DNA of 64,000 nt from UMGS1851 sp900555605 (lineage in GTDB: Bacteria > Bacillota > Clostridia > UBA1212 > UBA1255): assembly GCA_902472555.1 (NCBI GenBank), contig CABROF010000001.1, forward strand, positions 62,001 through 126,000. Reading direction: 5' to 3'. Shown here piece by piece: positions 1-7,620 of the stretch; position 1 is the stretch's first letter; each line of letters opens with the position of its first letter. The position numbers and the translations under genes are program-made. The notes below the pieces were generated by a model. That model had not been told where the DNA came from and did no database searches. It saw only the letters and a program-made list of their open reading frames with translations.

Positions 1-590
1 CAATGGTCGCCAGCGGCTGCAACAAATTGACGAAGATTAAAGGGGCATACAGCTATAATGTAGAAGATTACGGTTTGGCACTGGCTGAGGCCCATGGATG
101 CAATTTGACCAAAGAGGAGTTTGAAGCGAAAATCGCACATCCGGCGGAGTTTGAACCTTCCTATGCCTGGAACGCCAGCGAAGCGCTGTGCAACAAGCTC
201 GGACTGACGATCAAATCCATTTCTCAAAAACATGTTCCCTACACCATTGATCACGACATTTACAGTGCTACGCTGGGGCAAACCATTAAAGCGGGCAAAT
301 GCATCGGGATGTCTGCCGTGGTGACCATCGAAACCATGCAGGGCATCACGATTGAGGAAGAAACCATTGGCAAGGTATACGGCCCAGAGGACGGCGACAT
401 GTGTGACTGGTGGCTAACCGGTGAACCGGATACGGAGTTTCATGTGGTCAAGCCGGCTACTGTTGAGCATACCTGTGCTACAATCGTAAACCGGATTCCC
501 TCTCTGCTTACCGCACCGGCCGGTTATGTAACCTGCGATCAGCTGGAGCCGCACACATATCTGACTTATCCGATGGAGTACCATCTGTAA
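1..590 (+). CDS. DapB-like NAD(P)-dependent oxidoreductase, C-terminal part (partial at the left edge)
   Basis: The frame is open at the left edge, so only about 195 C-terminal residues are present and the N-terminal NAD(P)-binding Rossmann part lies outside. What remains resembles the C-terminal domain of the dihydrodipicolinate-reductase-like / amine dehydrogenase (2,4-diaminopentanoate dehydrogenase-like) group: a [10 protein letters not shown] segment near residue 125 and the ending [19 protein letters not shown], which these proteins carry just before the C-terminus. The family reduces or oxidises amino-acid-like substrates with NAD(P); the substrate cannot be told from this half. A strong terminator follows at 615-656, so the gene ends its transcript. 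The family call is moderately sure, the reaction is not. Confidence 0.6.
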   Translation, partial: MVASGCNKLTKIKGAYSYNVEDYGLALAEAHGCNLTKEEFEAKIAHPAEFEPSYAWNASEALCNKLGLTIKSISQKHVPYTIDHDIYSATLGQTIKAGKCIGMSAVVTIETMQGITIEEETIGKVYGPEDGDMCDWWLTGEPDTEFHVVKPATVEHTCATIVNRIPSLLTAPAGYVTCDQLEPHTYLTYPMEYHL

Positions 591-614
591 GCGATTCCTG
601 CAGCGACAGTTCAG

Positions 615-656
615 CCACGCGGTATTTCCTTCTCCGGACTGCCGCGTGGTTTTTTT
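615..656 (+). terminator. Intrinsic terminator after the DapB-like gene
   Basis: An 8-bp GC-rich stem, CCACGCGG at 615-622 pairing with CCGCGTGG at 642-649, is followed directly by a run of seven T at 650-656. It lies 25 bases after the stop codon, so it should end the rightward transcript. Confidence 0.9.
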
Positions 657-682
657 ATATTGATCGGACGGAACGCGCTTCT

Positions 683-710
683 ATCGTTGTCAATGACCTT
701 AGACAACGAT
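683..710. repeat. Perfect inverted repeat between the DapB-like gene and the broken gene
   Basis: ATCGTTGTC at 683-691 is exactly complementary to GACAACGAT at 702-710, with a 10-base loop. There is no T-run on either side, so it is not a classical terminator. It sits downstream of the leftward truncated gene and may stabilise its 3' end. Function unknown. Confidence 0.5.
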
Positions 711-742
711 TCCTGCCCCAGCCCTGTTTTCAAGGTGCCCAA

Positions 743-1783
743 TCAATCATTTTGTGATATGCCCTTCGATAAACATTGGTATCGATATCTCAATATACTA
801 CTTCCACATAGGATAAACGCAACACCAATGATCAAAAGTGAAAATGTATTGTCCGCGGTGATTGGGTTCTTCCCATCCACTTCGATCGACCTAACGTCTG
901 CCTTCCAATCTTCATATAAAGTTTTCGACATTAATGTAATAACAAATGGCTTGTTATCAAAAAGACCTTCTGTGGACGCTAAAACCTTTGCGGCATAAGT
1001 TCCCTGTTCTGAAAAAGACAAAGTTCCGTCACTATTTTCAATTCTTTCATAGTCGGCACTGCATTCTATTATTTGAAGTGAAGAGAATATAATATCTTTT
1101 TGGAAATACGTCTGCAACGCATCTTGCACGCTATACTCAGCAATCTGGGTATATAATAACGGATAATACATAAAATATTTATTTGGTCTTTCACTACGTT
1201 CGCCGGTATGTGATGGACAAAACAGATCGGCCAAGGAACCGCCGTTAATCCTCCAACCGTTTTCTGTATAGATAAAGGATACAGACAAAATTAACGGAAC
1301 CAGAGCGCCTTGATACTTTTCAGAAGCGTTATCTAACCTAAGATAACCAAAAGCTTCGCGGGGGTCCCTTTTCTCCATCCAGCAGCCGGTTTGGTCATTG
1401 CTGCCGCCAACCTGCATGCTGTCGAAATTGGTTGGATAAATAATCGGTTGCCAATTCACAGGGGTGTTCTCTAAAAAATATGCTTTGCCTTCATGATTGG
1501 TCAGCATTCCCAGCATGTGACCGGTTCCGCGCCCGTGTTCAATTGCATATTGATAATAATTATCGGTATAAATAGTTTGGGCAAGTTCCTCCCAATACGC
1601 GTAATCCGTCATACCCTCTTTCGCTGGCAAATATTTTACGATATGCCCATTGCGTTCCAAAAAGACAGGTTCGCCACCTTGATCAATATAGGGGGACGCA
1701 TCATGATAAACCAATTCAAACAGTTCGCAGGCTTTGGCGCATAACGCAATAATCTCCCCATCCGTAATGCTGTCTTCTGCGGC
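743..1783 (-). pseudogene. Truncated gene for a C-terminally anchored membrane protein, cut by a transposase relic
   Basis: About 340 codons read leftward with protein-like composition (many aromatic residues and a hydrophilic soluble domain). They end in one hydrophobic helix (LLIIGVAFILCGSSIL) and a short basic tail, as expected for a surface protein held by a C-terminal membrane segment. I recognise no family. The frame stays open up to 2047, but beyond about 1784 the opposite strand encodes an IS481-like transposase N-terminus, so the extra 88 codons are probably read-through antisense to the insertion. The native N-terminus, with any signal peptide, is missing. The exact junction could lie some bases either side of 1784-1800. 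Confidence 0.55.
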
Positions 1784-2173
1784 TTGAACCTTATTCAGTA
1801 CGCTCACAAATATGGCGTTATCAAGGCTGCCATCAAATACAAAACCAATCGCCAGCATGTCTATCGCCGGCTGCGCCGTTATGATGGTTCTGTTGACTCT
1901 TTGCGCGACCGCTCCAGAAGACCGCACGCCCATCCGAATCAGCATACCCCAGAAGAGATAAAACTCATTTCCGATATGCGCAGACGGAATCCGGCTGCCG
2001 GTCTTATCGTCTTCTGGGTTAAGCTTACGCAGCGAGGCTGCTCCCATTCGATTTCAGGTCTTTACCGCCTCTTACGGAGACAGGCGTTGATGGCTCTTTC
2101 TATTCTTTTCAGGACTTTGCTGCCTCAGCTGAAGAGCTACAGCCGCAGAGACTACAATGCCTTTCCTATGCGT
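1784..2173 (+). pseudogene. IS481-family transposase relic lacking the DDE catalytic core
   Basis: From 1784 the frame gives the N-terminal helix-turn-helix region typical of clostridial IS481 transposases: YAHKYGVIKAAIKYKTNRQ, then RYDGSVDSLRDRSRRPH, PNQHTPEEIKLISDMRRRN and a GLYRLLRR segment at about residues 92-99. The next 140 or so residues expected for the family, which hold the DDE catalytic triad, are absent. The sequence jumps to the family's C-terminal part, FYSFQDFAA in a different frame at about 2098-2125, then QLKSYSRRDYNAFPMR back in the first frame up to 2173. An internal deletion plus a frameshift make it inactive. No ATG and no ribosome site precede it, so the 5' end is probably also lost. 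Confidence 0.75.
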
Positions 2174-2510
2174 CGTTCAAGCAGTTCGAAGAGTTCGCGG
2201 ATTGTTTTGGCGGGCAGATCCAAAAGGCGGCAGTTATTGACCTTTCCCTGCGCAATAATTAATTTGGCCTTATTCAGTTCTAAGACGATTTTACGGAAGG
2301 TATATTTGTGTTCATCCAGGTAAGCTTACAGCTTGTTCTGTATGTAGGACAGGACAATGAAACATGACATTTCCCTCGCTGAGCATATACTGTGCAGCCG
2401 TCAATATTTCTTTATGATTCTCGGGAAAGTATTTTTTAATAACTTGGAAACACCCAGCTTTGCTGCTACCTCTTCAAAAACGCGATTCACTCTGCAGTCA
2501 TATATTCCCG
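2152..2510 (-). pseudogene. Decayed transposase relic, probably IS1634/IS4-like
   Basis: Reading leftward, two frames must be joined to obtain RVFEEVAAKLGVSKLLKK followed by YFPENHKEILTAAQYMLSEG. The break is in an A-run near 2430. This order resembles the N-terminal region of IS1634/IS4-type transposases. After further lost sequence, a last stretch (YTFRKIVLELNKAKLII and IRELFELLERRIGKAL, stop TAG at 2152-2154) looks like the C-terminal tail of such a protein. The catalytic middle is missing. A promoter-like TATAAT lies upstream on the same strand (complement of 2528-2533). The family name is tentative; that it is a frameshifted, internally deleted gene is clearer. Confidence 0.5.
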
Positions 2511-2676
2511 TGGTATTGTATAGCCTAATTATACCATTTCGCATACAAAAAAATGCAAGCGCTTTTTTCTTGAATTTGCTCTTGTTTTCTTATTTTTCTC
2601 AATGTATAGGGTAATTTTCGGAGAATTCAGGATTCAGGTTCTATGAAATCGCTTACCTGAAATCAAGTCTTAAAAC

Positions 2677-2710
2677 GCACAAAAACCCGTTGTTTAACGG
2701 GTTTTTGTGC
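2677..2710. terminator. Symmetrical intrinsic terminator downstream of tRNA-Pro
   Basis: GCACAAAAACCCGT at 2677-2690 pairs perfectly with ACGGGTTTTTGTGC at 2697-2710 around a 6-base loop. The A-run on one arm and T-run on the other make it work in both directions. It lies 26 bases past the 3' end of the leftward tRNA. Confidence 0.85.
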
Positions 2711-2735
2711 CTGCATCTATTTTGTCCTGCAGAGA

Positions 2736-2812
2736 TGGTCGGGATGACAAGATTTGAACTTGCGGCCTCTGCGTCCCGAACGCAGCGCTCTACCAAACTG
2801 AGCCACATCCCG
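2736..2812 (-). tRNA. tRNA-Pro (anticodon CGG), CCA encoded
   Basis: The complement folds into a standard cloverleaf: 7-bp acceptor CGGGATG/CATCCCG, D-arm with GGTAGAGC, anticodon stem CTGCG/CGCAG around loop TTCGGGA (anticodon CGG), T-arm with GTTCAAATC, discriminator A and an encoded CCA end. It reads CCG proline codons. It stands alone between its own promoter (2825-2853) and a strong terminator (2677-2710). Confidence 0.95.
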
Positions 2813-2824
2813 AAAACGTTGTTT

Positions 2825-2853
2825 ATACTACCATGTTCCGGGAGCGGCGTCAA
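2825..2853 (-). promoter_or_regulatory. Promoter of tRNA-Pro
   Basis: On the complementary strand TTGACG (2848-2853) is separated by 17 bases from TAGTAT (2825-2830), a good sigma-A-type promoter. It ends 13 bases before the mature 5' end of the tRNA. Confidence 0.75.
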
Positions 2854-2905
2854 TAGGTAAAATAAAATTTTTTTCATTTAATCGACTACAATCGGCAAAA
2901 CGGCA

Positions 2906-3736
2906 TTACAGGAGGGTGCCGGCGTTTTCAGTCACAGAGACCTCTACAGTCTGGCGCTGTACAGTCTGTCCGGAAAAAAAGCCGCGGTCTACCATACAAT
3001 CTCCATAGTCCCGGCCATGGCAAAGCTTGATATAACGGTCGTCCGTACGGCAATTGTTCGTCGGATCCAACCCGATCCAATATTCATCATAAATCTCCAC
3101 CCAAGCATGTGTCGTGGTCCCGCCCAGCACAATGCCTGCCGCATATCTGGCATAAATCCCCCGCATCCTGCACAATGCGATCATCAAATGTGCATAGTCC
3201 TGACATACGCCTTTTCCCTGCCGGAACGCCTCCGCCGCAGTGGTTCCCGTATTGGTACTCAAACTCTCGTATCGCATGTTTTGGTATACCATCTTCATGA
3301 AATATACAGCCTCCTCCAAAACAGAAAACACTTCGCTCCGTCCCTCTGTCAGCGATAAATAAAAGCTTCGGATATTTTCCTCATATCGGGTAAAATGGGA
3401 GGCATAGCGGTACATCGGATATACCAGGTCTGCCTGAAGCTGCTGTTTCTGCAGCGCACTTTCGGCATCCTGGCACGCTACAAACGCCACCCCGGCAACG
3501 CAAAAGGTAAAATACGTATGCGGCTCCAGTATTTTACCAACAAACAGACAATTTCCGAAGCCGTCCGTTACGCGGGAAAGATTGCCGCCGGGATCAATAT
3601 TGCAATTTACATTATAAATTTTCTGCGCGGCCGTATTGCCGGGCACGCAGCGGATCGAATAAAAATGGCGGGTAACAGGCGTATCGAACTCCAGCCGCAT
3701 ACCGTACCGGAAATATAATTTACGCACCCAATACAC
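2906..3736 (-). CDS. Transglutaminase-like cysteine protease family protein
   Basis: 276 residues. The first 80 or so match the beta-rich N-terminal region that precedes bacterial transglutaminase-like domains. The core follows with the catalytic Cys in GKGVCQDYAHLMIALCR (about residue 180), the His in TTHAWVEIY (about 213) and the Asp in GLDPTNNC (about 228), a complete Cys-His-Asp triad. No signal peptide is seen, so it should act in the cytoplasm. It is the last gene of a leftward trio with an alpha-E protein (4 bases upstream) and a circularly permuted ATP-grasp enzyme. In such conserved gene sets the transglutaminase-fold protein is thought to hydrolyse or transfer a peptide or amide bond made by the ATP-grasp partner. 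The substrate is unknown. Confidence 0.85.
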   Translation of the reverse strand: MYWVRKLYFRYGMRLEFDTPVTRHFYSIRCVPGNTAAQKIYNVNCNIDPGGNLSRVTDGFGNCLFVGKILEPHTYFTFCVAGVAFVACQDAESALQKQQLQADLVYPMYRYASHFTRYEENIRSFYLSLTEGRSEVFSVLEEAVYFMKMVYQNMRYESLSTNTGTTAAEAFRQGKGVCQDYAHLMIALCRMRGIYARYAAGIVLGGTTTHAWVEIYDEYWIGLDPTNNCRTDDRYIKLCHGRDYGDCMVDRGFFSGQTVQRQTVEVSVTENAGTLL

Positions 3737-3740
3737 CTCT

Positions 3741-4421
3741 CTAAAGAATACAGCGGTTGATAGCCTCCAGAACCGGAAACGGGTCTGCCAGCCAGCTTAC
3801 GGTATCCATCACATATTCGGAAATCAGCGTCAGGGCTTCGGGATCATAAATCCGTTCCCCTTCCATATGCTCCAGAAGACTTCTTAATTTCCGGAATTCA
3901 TCCTTCACTGTCTCCGTGCGATATCCTAAACGGATATATAAATCCAGCCGTTCAATATTTTTTCCGCATTTCATCATGGCTAAGCTCATCCAATCCGCCA
4001 CATTTTCATCTGCGCTGCCCCAAAACGCATATAAGTCATCAATGACAGGCTGGAGCTTCAGAAGCGGCGCCGCATTTTCCCGGTCGTGCCTGAGAGAGTC
4101 AATGGCAAGCTGCAGATACGCCAGCGTCTCGCCTGTCAGCTCGTCCCGCAAAACCACACCGTTGTCAAAAGCATTTACTAAACTGCTGAATACAGAGTTC
4201 GGATCCTTTTCATCAAATAAAAAACCTGAAATAAATTCCTCCCGCGACGCATACTCCCTGTCGAGCCGCAGTTTTCCGCAGAATACCCGGTAAGCCTCTG
4301 CATCCTCATCAATCATAGTATCCAGATACCAAATCAGGCAGCGGCACGTGGTATGCACGCGTTCACAATACCTGCCCAGCCAGAATAAATGCTCTTTGCG
4401 CTCTATTGACATAATACCCAT
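3741..4421 (-). CDS. Alpha-E domain protein
   Basis: 226 residues, almost wholly predicted helical. The start MSIERKEHLFWLGRYCERVHTTCRCL is the hallmark of the alpha-E (COG2307) family, whose biochemical role is not established. It overlaps the 3' end of the ATP-grasp gene by 19 bases and is followed after 4 bases by the transglutaminase gene, so the three are almost surely co-translated. Genomic comparisons by others have proposed that this family helps an ATP-grasp peptide ligase handle its substrate. That is inference from gene neighbourhood, not from this sequence. Confidence 0.85.
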   Translation of the reverse strand: MGIMSIERKEHLFWLGRYCERVHTTCRCLIWYLDTMIDEDAEAYRVFCGKLRLDREYASREEFISGFLFDEKDPNSVFSSLVNAFDNGVVLRDELTGETLAYLQLAIDSLRHDRENAAPLLKLQPVIDDLYAFWGSADENVADWMSLAMMKCGKNIERLDLYIRLGYRTETVKDEFRKLRSLLEHMEGERIYDPEALTLISEYVMDTVSWLADPFPVLEAINRCIL

Positions 4422-5716
4422 GTATCTTTAAACCCTCCCCCCTGCGATGAATTCACAACATAAGAATCTGCTTTTCTTGAAAAACGGGTCAAGCCTCCGG
4501 GCCATACCTTGCAGTCCGCGCCAGTCAGCACAAAAGCACGGAGATCCGCCTTCCGCCATACCTCCTGTCCTTCTTCCATGACAGGCAGTTCCACGAAGTC
4601 AATCACTTCCTGCGCAATAAAAGCTCTCGGATGATCGGAAATTTTACCGCGCAGCTCCGCACGCTGCTCCTCTGTGAGCTTGCTGCCGAATACCACCCCA
4701 TATCCGCCGGACTCCGCCACATCTTTTATAACCAGCTGCTCTAAATGCTCTAAGATATATGCGCGGTCCTCCTCATAAAAGGCCAGATAGGTCGGCGCAT
4801 TGCACAAAATCGGCGTTTCATTTAAATAATAGGAGATCATTTTCGGTACGAAGTAGTAAATCCCTTTGTCGTCCGCCACACCGTTGCCCGGCGTGTTGAT
4901 CAATGCCACATTTCCGGCGCGGTAGGCATCCAGAATATGCGGCACTCCGATCAGAGATTCCGGATAAAATGCCATGGGATCCAGAAATTCATCTGATATC
5001 CGCCGGTATAGGGCTCCCACCTGCTCCTTGCTGCCGTCATACTTTTTATAATAGAGCCGGCAGTCTTCCACAATCAAATCCTCCGGCAGAACCAAAACAG
5101 CGCCCGCCTGTTCCGCCAAATATAAATGTTCAAAAAATGCTGCATTATAGCGGCCGGGCGTCAGGATACAGTTGATTCCGCCGGTGTTGACCGCTTCCAT
5201 CACCTCACGCAGCATTTCCCCGTAACATCGATTTTCCGTAACATTTACATCCTGAAATGCCTCCGGACAAGCCTTTCTGCAAAGCTCTCTGGCAATCAGC
5301 GGATAGGAAGCGCCGGATGGAATCCGCAGGTTATCCTCCAGTACGTACCAGATCCCGTCCTTCCCCTGTACCAGATCAATCCCTGAAATGTGCGCATAAA
5401 TGCCGCCGGGCGGAAGCACTCCTTCACAGCATGGCAGATATCCCGGAGAGGCATATACAAACTCTTCCGGCACCACACCGTCCCGCAGAATCATTTTCCC
5501 TCCGTAAATATCCGCTAAAAATAGATTGAGCGCACGGACCCGCTGAATTAAGCCGCGCTGCAGCAGTTCAAACTCATCTGCACGGATTATGCGCGGGAGC
5601 ACGTCAAATGGAAACAGCTCCTCGTGAAATTCATTATTTTTATAGATTCCAAATCGAACGCCGTACCGGGCCAAAAGCTGATTGATTTCGTCCGCATGAC
5701 GGACCAGTTGGTTCAT
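4403..5716 (-). CDS. Circularly permuted type-2 ATP-grasp protein (COG2308-like)
   Basis: 437 residues, a usual length for the family. Recognisable blocks are RGLIQRVRALNLFLADIYGG near residue 55, ASPGYLPCCEGVLPPGGIYAHI with the following GIDLVQGKDGIWYVLEDNLR (about 90-130), where acidic and Asn residues bind metal-ATP, and KDVAESGGYGVVFGSKL (about 333-349). ATP-grasp enzymes join a carboxylate to an amine through an acyl-phosphate, so a peptide or amide ligase activity is likely; the substrate is unknown. It is the first gene of the trio with alpha-E and transglutaminase proteins. It starts 100 bases from a divergent DUF4091 gene, with an inverted repeat at 5768-5782 in between. Confidence 0.85.
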   Translation of the reverse strand: MNQLVRHADEINQLLARYGVRFGIYKNNEFHEELFPFDVLPRIIRADEFELLQRGLIQRVRALNLFLADIYGGKMILRDGVVPEEFVYASPGYLPCCEGVLPPGGIYAHISGIDLVQGKDGIWYVLEDNLRIPSGASYPLIARELCRKACPEAFQDVNVTENRCYGEMLREVMEAVNTGGINCILTPGRYNAAFFEHLYLAEQAGAVLVLPEDLIVEDCRLYYKKYDGSKEQVGALYRRISDEFLDPMAFYPESLIGVPHILDAYRAGNVALINTPGNGVADDKGIYYFVPKMISYYLNETPILCNAPTYLAFYEEDRAYILEHLEQLVIKDVAESGGYGVVFGSKLTEEQRAELRGKISDHPRAFIAQEVIDFVELPVMEEGQEVWRKADLRAFVLTGADCKVWPGGLTRFSRKADSYVVNSSQGGGFKDTWVLCQ

Positions 5717-5767
5717 TGTTCCTGCCTCCAGTTTTATAAATTAATACTTTCCATCCACCCTATTATG

Positions 5768-5782
5768 TTGTATACTGTACAA
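5768..5782. promoter_or_regulatory. Inverted repeat TTGTA-N5-TACAA between divergent genes
   Basis: TTGTA at 5768-5772 and TACAA at 5778-5782 form a 15-base palindrome with a 5-base centre, in the 99-base gap between the ATP-grasp gene and the DUF4091 gene. A similar element lies at the pssA promoter (10855-10877). Such symmetry suits a dimeric repressor, but part of it also resembles a promoter -10 (TATACT), so its role is uncertain. Confidence 0.4.
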
Positions 5783-5815
5783 AAATATTTATCATTTAAA
5801 GGATGTGCATAATTT

Positions 5816-7444
5816 ATGTTGCAAATGAAAACACTGCATTCACTCTCACGGGTTTTCCCCGACCGGCCAATACGGGAGGAGGATCTGCAAACACGCGGAA
5901 GCATGCTAAAAAATGAAGTTTTTTCATTTCAGATCGCCTATTGGCTAACAGACGGCGGACAAGTCCCCTGTGTAATTACAGATATCTCGCACACCCTCGG
6001 CGATGCGCTGACAATCAGCAGTGTAAATTTCGTTCCCTGCGACCATCCCGCTGTGCCGGACGCATATCCTTATTGTGAACGCACACAACCCGGATTATTC
6101 CCGGATATTCTGCAGCCTATACCAAAACAGCTCTGGGCTTACGAGGGCTCCTGCCGCAGTCTTTGGCTGCGTGTCGACGGGACAGAAGCGCCGCTGACTC
6201 CCGGCGAATATGATATCACCATCTCCATATTCGCGCTTGGCCAAGGAACAGAGCAGATTACATATCATTTGACCGTTTTAGATGCAGTTCTGCCGCCGCA
6301 GACGCTGATCTGCACAAATTGGTTTCACACAGATTGTCTCTGCAATTATTATCATGTAGAATTTGACAGCGAAGCATATTGGAAAATCACGCAGCAGTTT
6401 GCGGAGACAGCAGTAAAATATGGTATTAACATGCTTTTGACGCCGATTTTCACGCCGCCCCTGGATACGGAGGTCGGCGGCCAGAGACGTACGATTCAGC
6501 TGATCGACGTTCGGAAGGAAGGCAATACTTATACCTTCGGATTTGATAAGCTGCATCGCTGGATCGGAATGTGCCGAAAGGCCGGCGTACAGTATTTTGA
6601 AATTTCACATTTATATACACAGTGGGGCTGCAAGCATGCGCCGAAAATCATGGGATATGCAGATGGTACCTATCAGCAGCTGTTCGGCTGGGATACCGAG
6701 GCGCAGGGAGCGGAATACCGCGGTTTTCTATCTCAGCTGCTGCCTGCCCTCACTGCCTTTTTAGACGCAGAAGGGGTACGTGATTGCTGCTATTTCCATG
6801 TATCGGATGAACCGTCTATCGAAATGCTTGAGGACTACCGCCAAAGCGCTGAATTTTTAAAACAGTATTTAGAGGGATTCCACATTTTCGATGCACTGAG
6901 TTCCATTGAATTTTACCGGACCGGCGCAGTGCCTTGTCCTGTTCCAGCTACAGATCATATCGAGCCGTTTCTGAAAGAAAAGCCCGAAGGCCTCTGGACT
7001 TATTACTGCTGCGGCCAGGTAACAACGTCAAACCGTTTTTTAGCTTTTTCTTCCGCAAGAAATCGAATTCTCGGCACGCAGCTTTTCCGGTATGATATTG
7101 TCGGTTTTCTGCAATGGGGCTTTAATTTTTATAATACCTTCCTGTCAAGAGAAACAATTGATCCTTATGCCAGCAGCACGGCCGGCGGCTGGGTTCCGGG
7201 AGGCGATACATTCGTGGTATATCCCGGTCCGGACGGCGAGGCGGTGCCTTCCCTGCGCTTGGAGGTATTCCGAGAGGCACTGCAGGATATGCGGGCACTT
7301 CAGGCACTTTCTGCCAAAAAAGGCAAACAGGCCGTGTTGGCCCTGTTGGATCCGGCGCTCACCTTTAAAAATTTCCGTGATGATCCGCAGGAAATTCTCT
7401 CTCTGCGGGAAACCGTAAATCGGATGCTGTGCGCATGTGATTAA
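5816..7444 (+). CDS. DUF4091 domain protein (putative glycoside-hydrolase-like enzyme)
   Basis: 542 residues without a signal peptide or membrane helix. The N-terminal 160 residues look like a beta-sandwich; the middle and C-terminal part fit a TIM-barrel-like glycosidase fold ending in the DUF4091 region (FLQWGFNFYNTF, then DTFVVYPGPDGEAVPSLR and a helical tail from about residue 480). Acidic residues in YFHVSDEPSIE (about 328-338) are plausible active-site members. Members of this family are annotated as uncharacterised glycosidase-like proteins; substrate unknown. It is a single gene with a spaced AAAGGATGTG ribosome site, facing away from the ATP-grasp trio. Confidence 0.75.
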   Translation: MLQMKTLHSLSRVFPDRPIREEDLQTRGSMLKNEVFSFQIAYWLTDGGQVPCVITDISHTLGDALTISSVNFVPCDHPAVPDAYPYCERTQPGLFPDILQPIPKQLWAYEGSCRSLWLRVDGTEAPLTPGEYDITISIFALGQGTEQITYHLTVLDAVLPPQTLICTNWFHTDCLCNYYHVEFDSEAYWKITQQFAETAVKYGINMLLTPIFTPPLDTEVGGQRRTIQLIDVRKEGNTYTFGFDKLHRWIGMCRKAGVQYFEISHLYTQWGCKHAPKIMGYADGTYQQLFGWDTEAQGAEYRGFLSQLLPALTAFLDAEGVRDCCYFHVSDEPSIEMLEDYRQSAEFLKQYLEGFHIFDALSSIEFYRTGAVPCPVPATDHIEPFLKEKPEGLWTYYCCGQVTTSNRFLAFSSARNRILGTQLFRYDIVGFLQWGFNFYNTFLSRETIDPYASSTAGGWVPGGDTFVVYPGPDGEAVPSLRLEVFREALQDMRALQALSAKKGKQAVLALLDPALTFKNFRDDPQEILSLRETVNRMLCACD

Positions 7445-7498
7445 AAGTACATAATACAGATTCTGTTTGAAAAGTAAAGAAAAAGAAAGAATAAACTT

Positions 7499-7526
7499 AG
7501 AACCGCCCGCTCGGACGGTTCTTTCC
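7499..7526 (+). terminator. Probable terminator after the DUF4091 gene
   Basis: AGAACCG (7499-7505) pairs with CGGTTCT (7516-7522), with extra inner pairs, and is followed by CTTTCC. The stem is good but the T-run is poor, so termination may be incomplete. Confidence 0.5.
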
Positions 7527-7571
7527 GTTATTGCGAAAAAATTTCCAAAGGCGGCAGCAGAAACGCCCCCC

Positions 7572-7616
7572 AAAAAAAGATACGGCCTTTGATCAAGCTT
7601 GTGGTATAGCCGAATA
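7572..7616 (-). terminator. Terminator after fhs
   Basis: On the complement, ATTCGGCT and AGGCCGTAT arms (one mismatch, one G-U) are followed by CTTTTTTT (complement of 7572-7579). It lies just beyond the fhs stop codon. Confidence 0.55.
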
Positions 7617-7620
7617 CAGC

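Noticed and set aside
660..998. 112-codon rightward frame
   Set aside because: It lies opposite the C-terminal part of the truncated membrane-protein gene and has no ribosome site or protein-like features.
1784..2047. N-terminal 88 codons of the 434-codon leftward frame starting at 2047
   Set aside because: This part is antisense to a clear IS481 transposase N-terminus and does not look like native protein; the real gene is cut near 1784.
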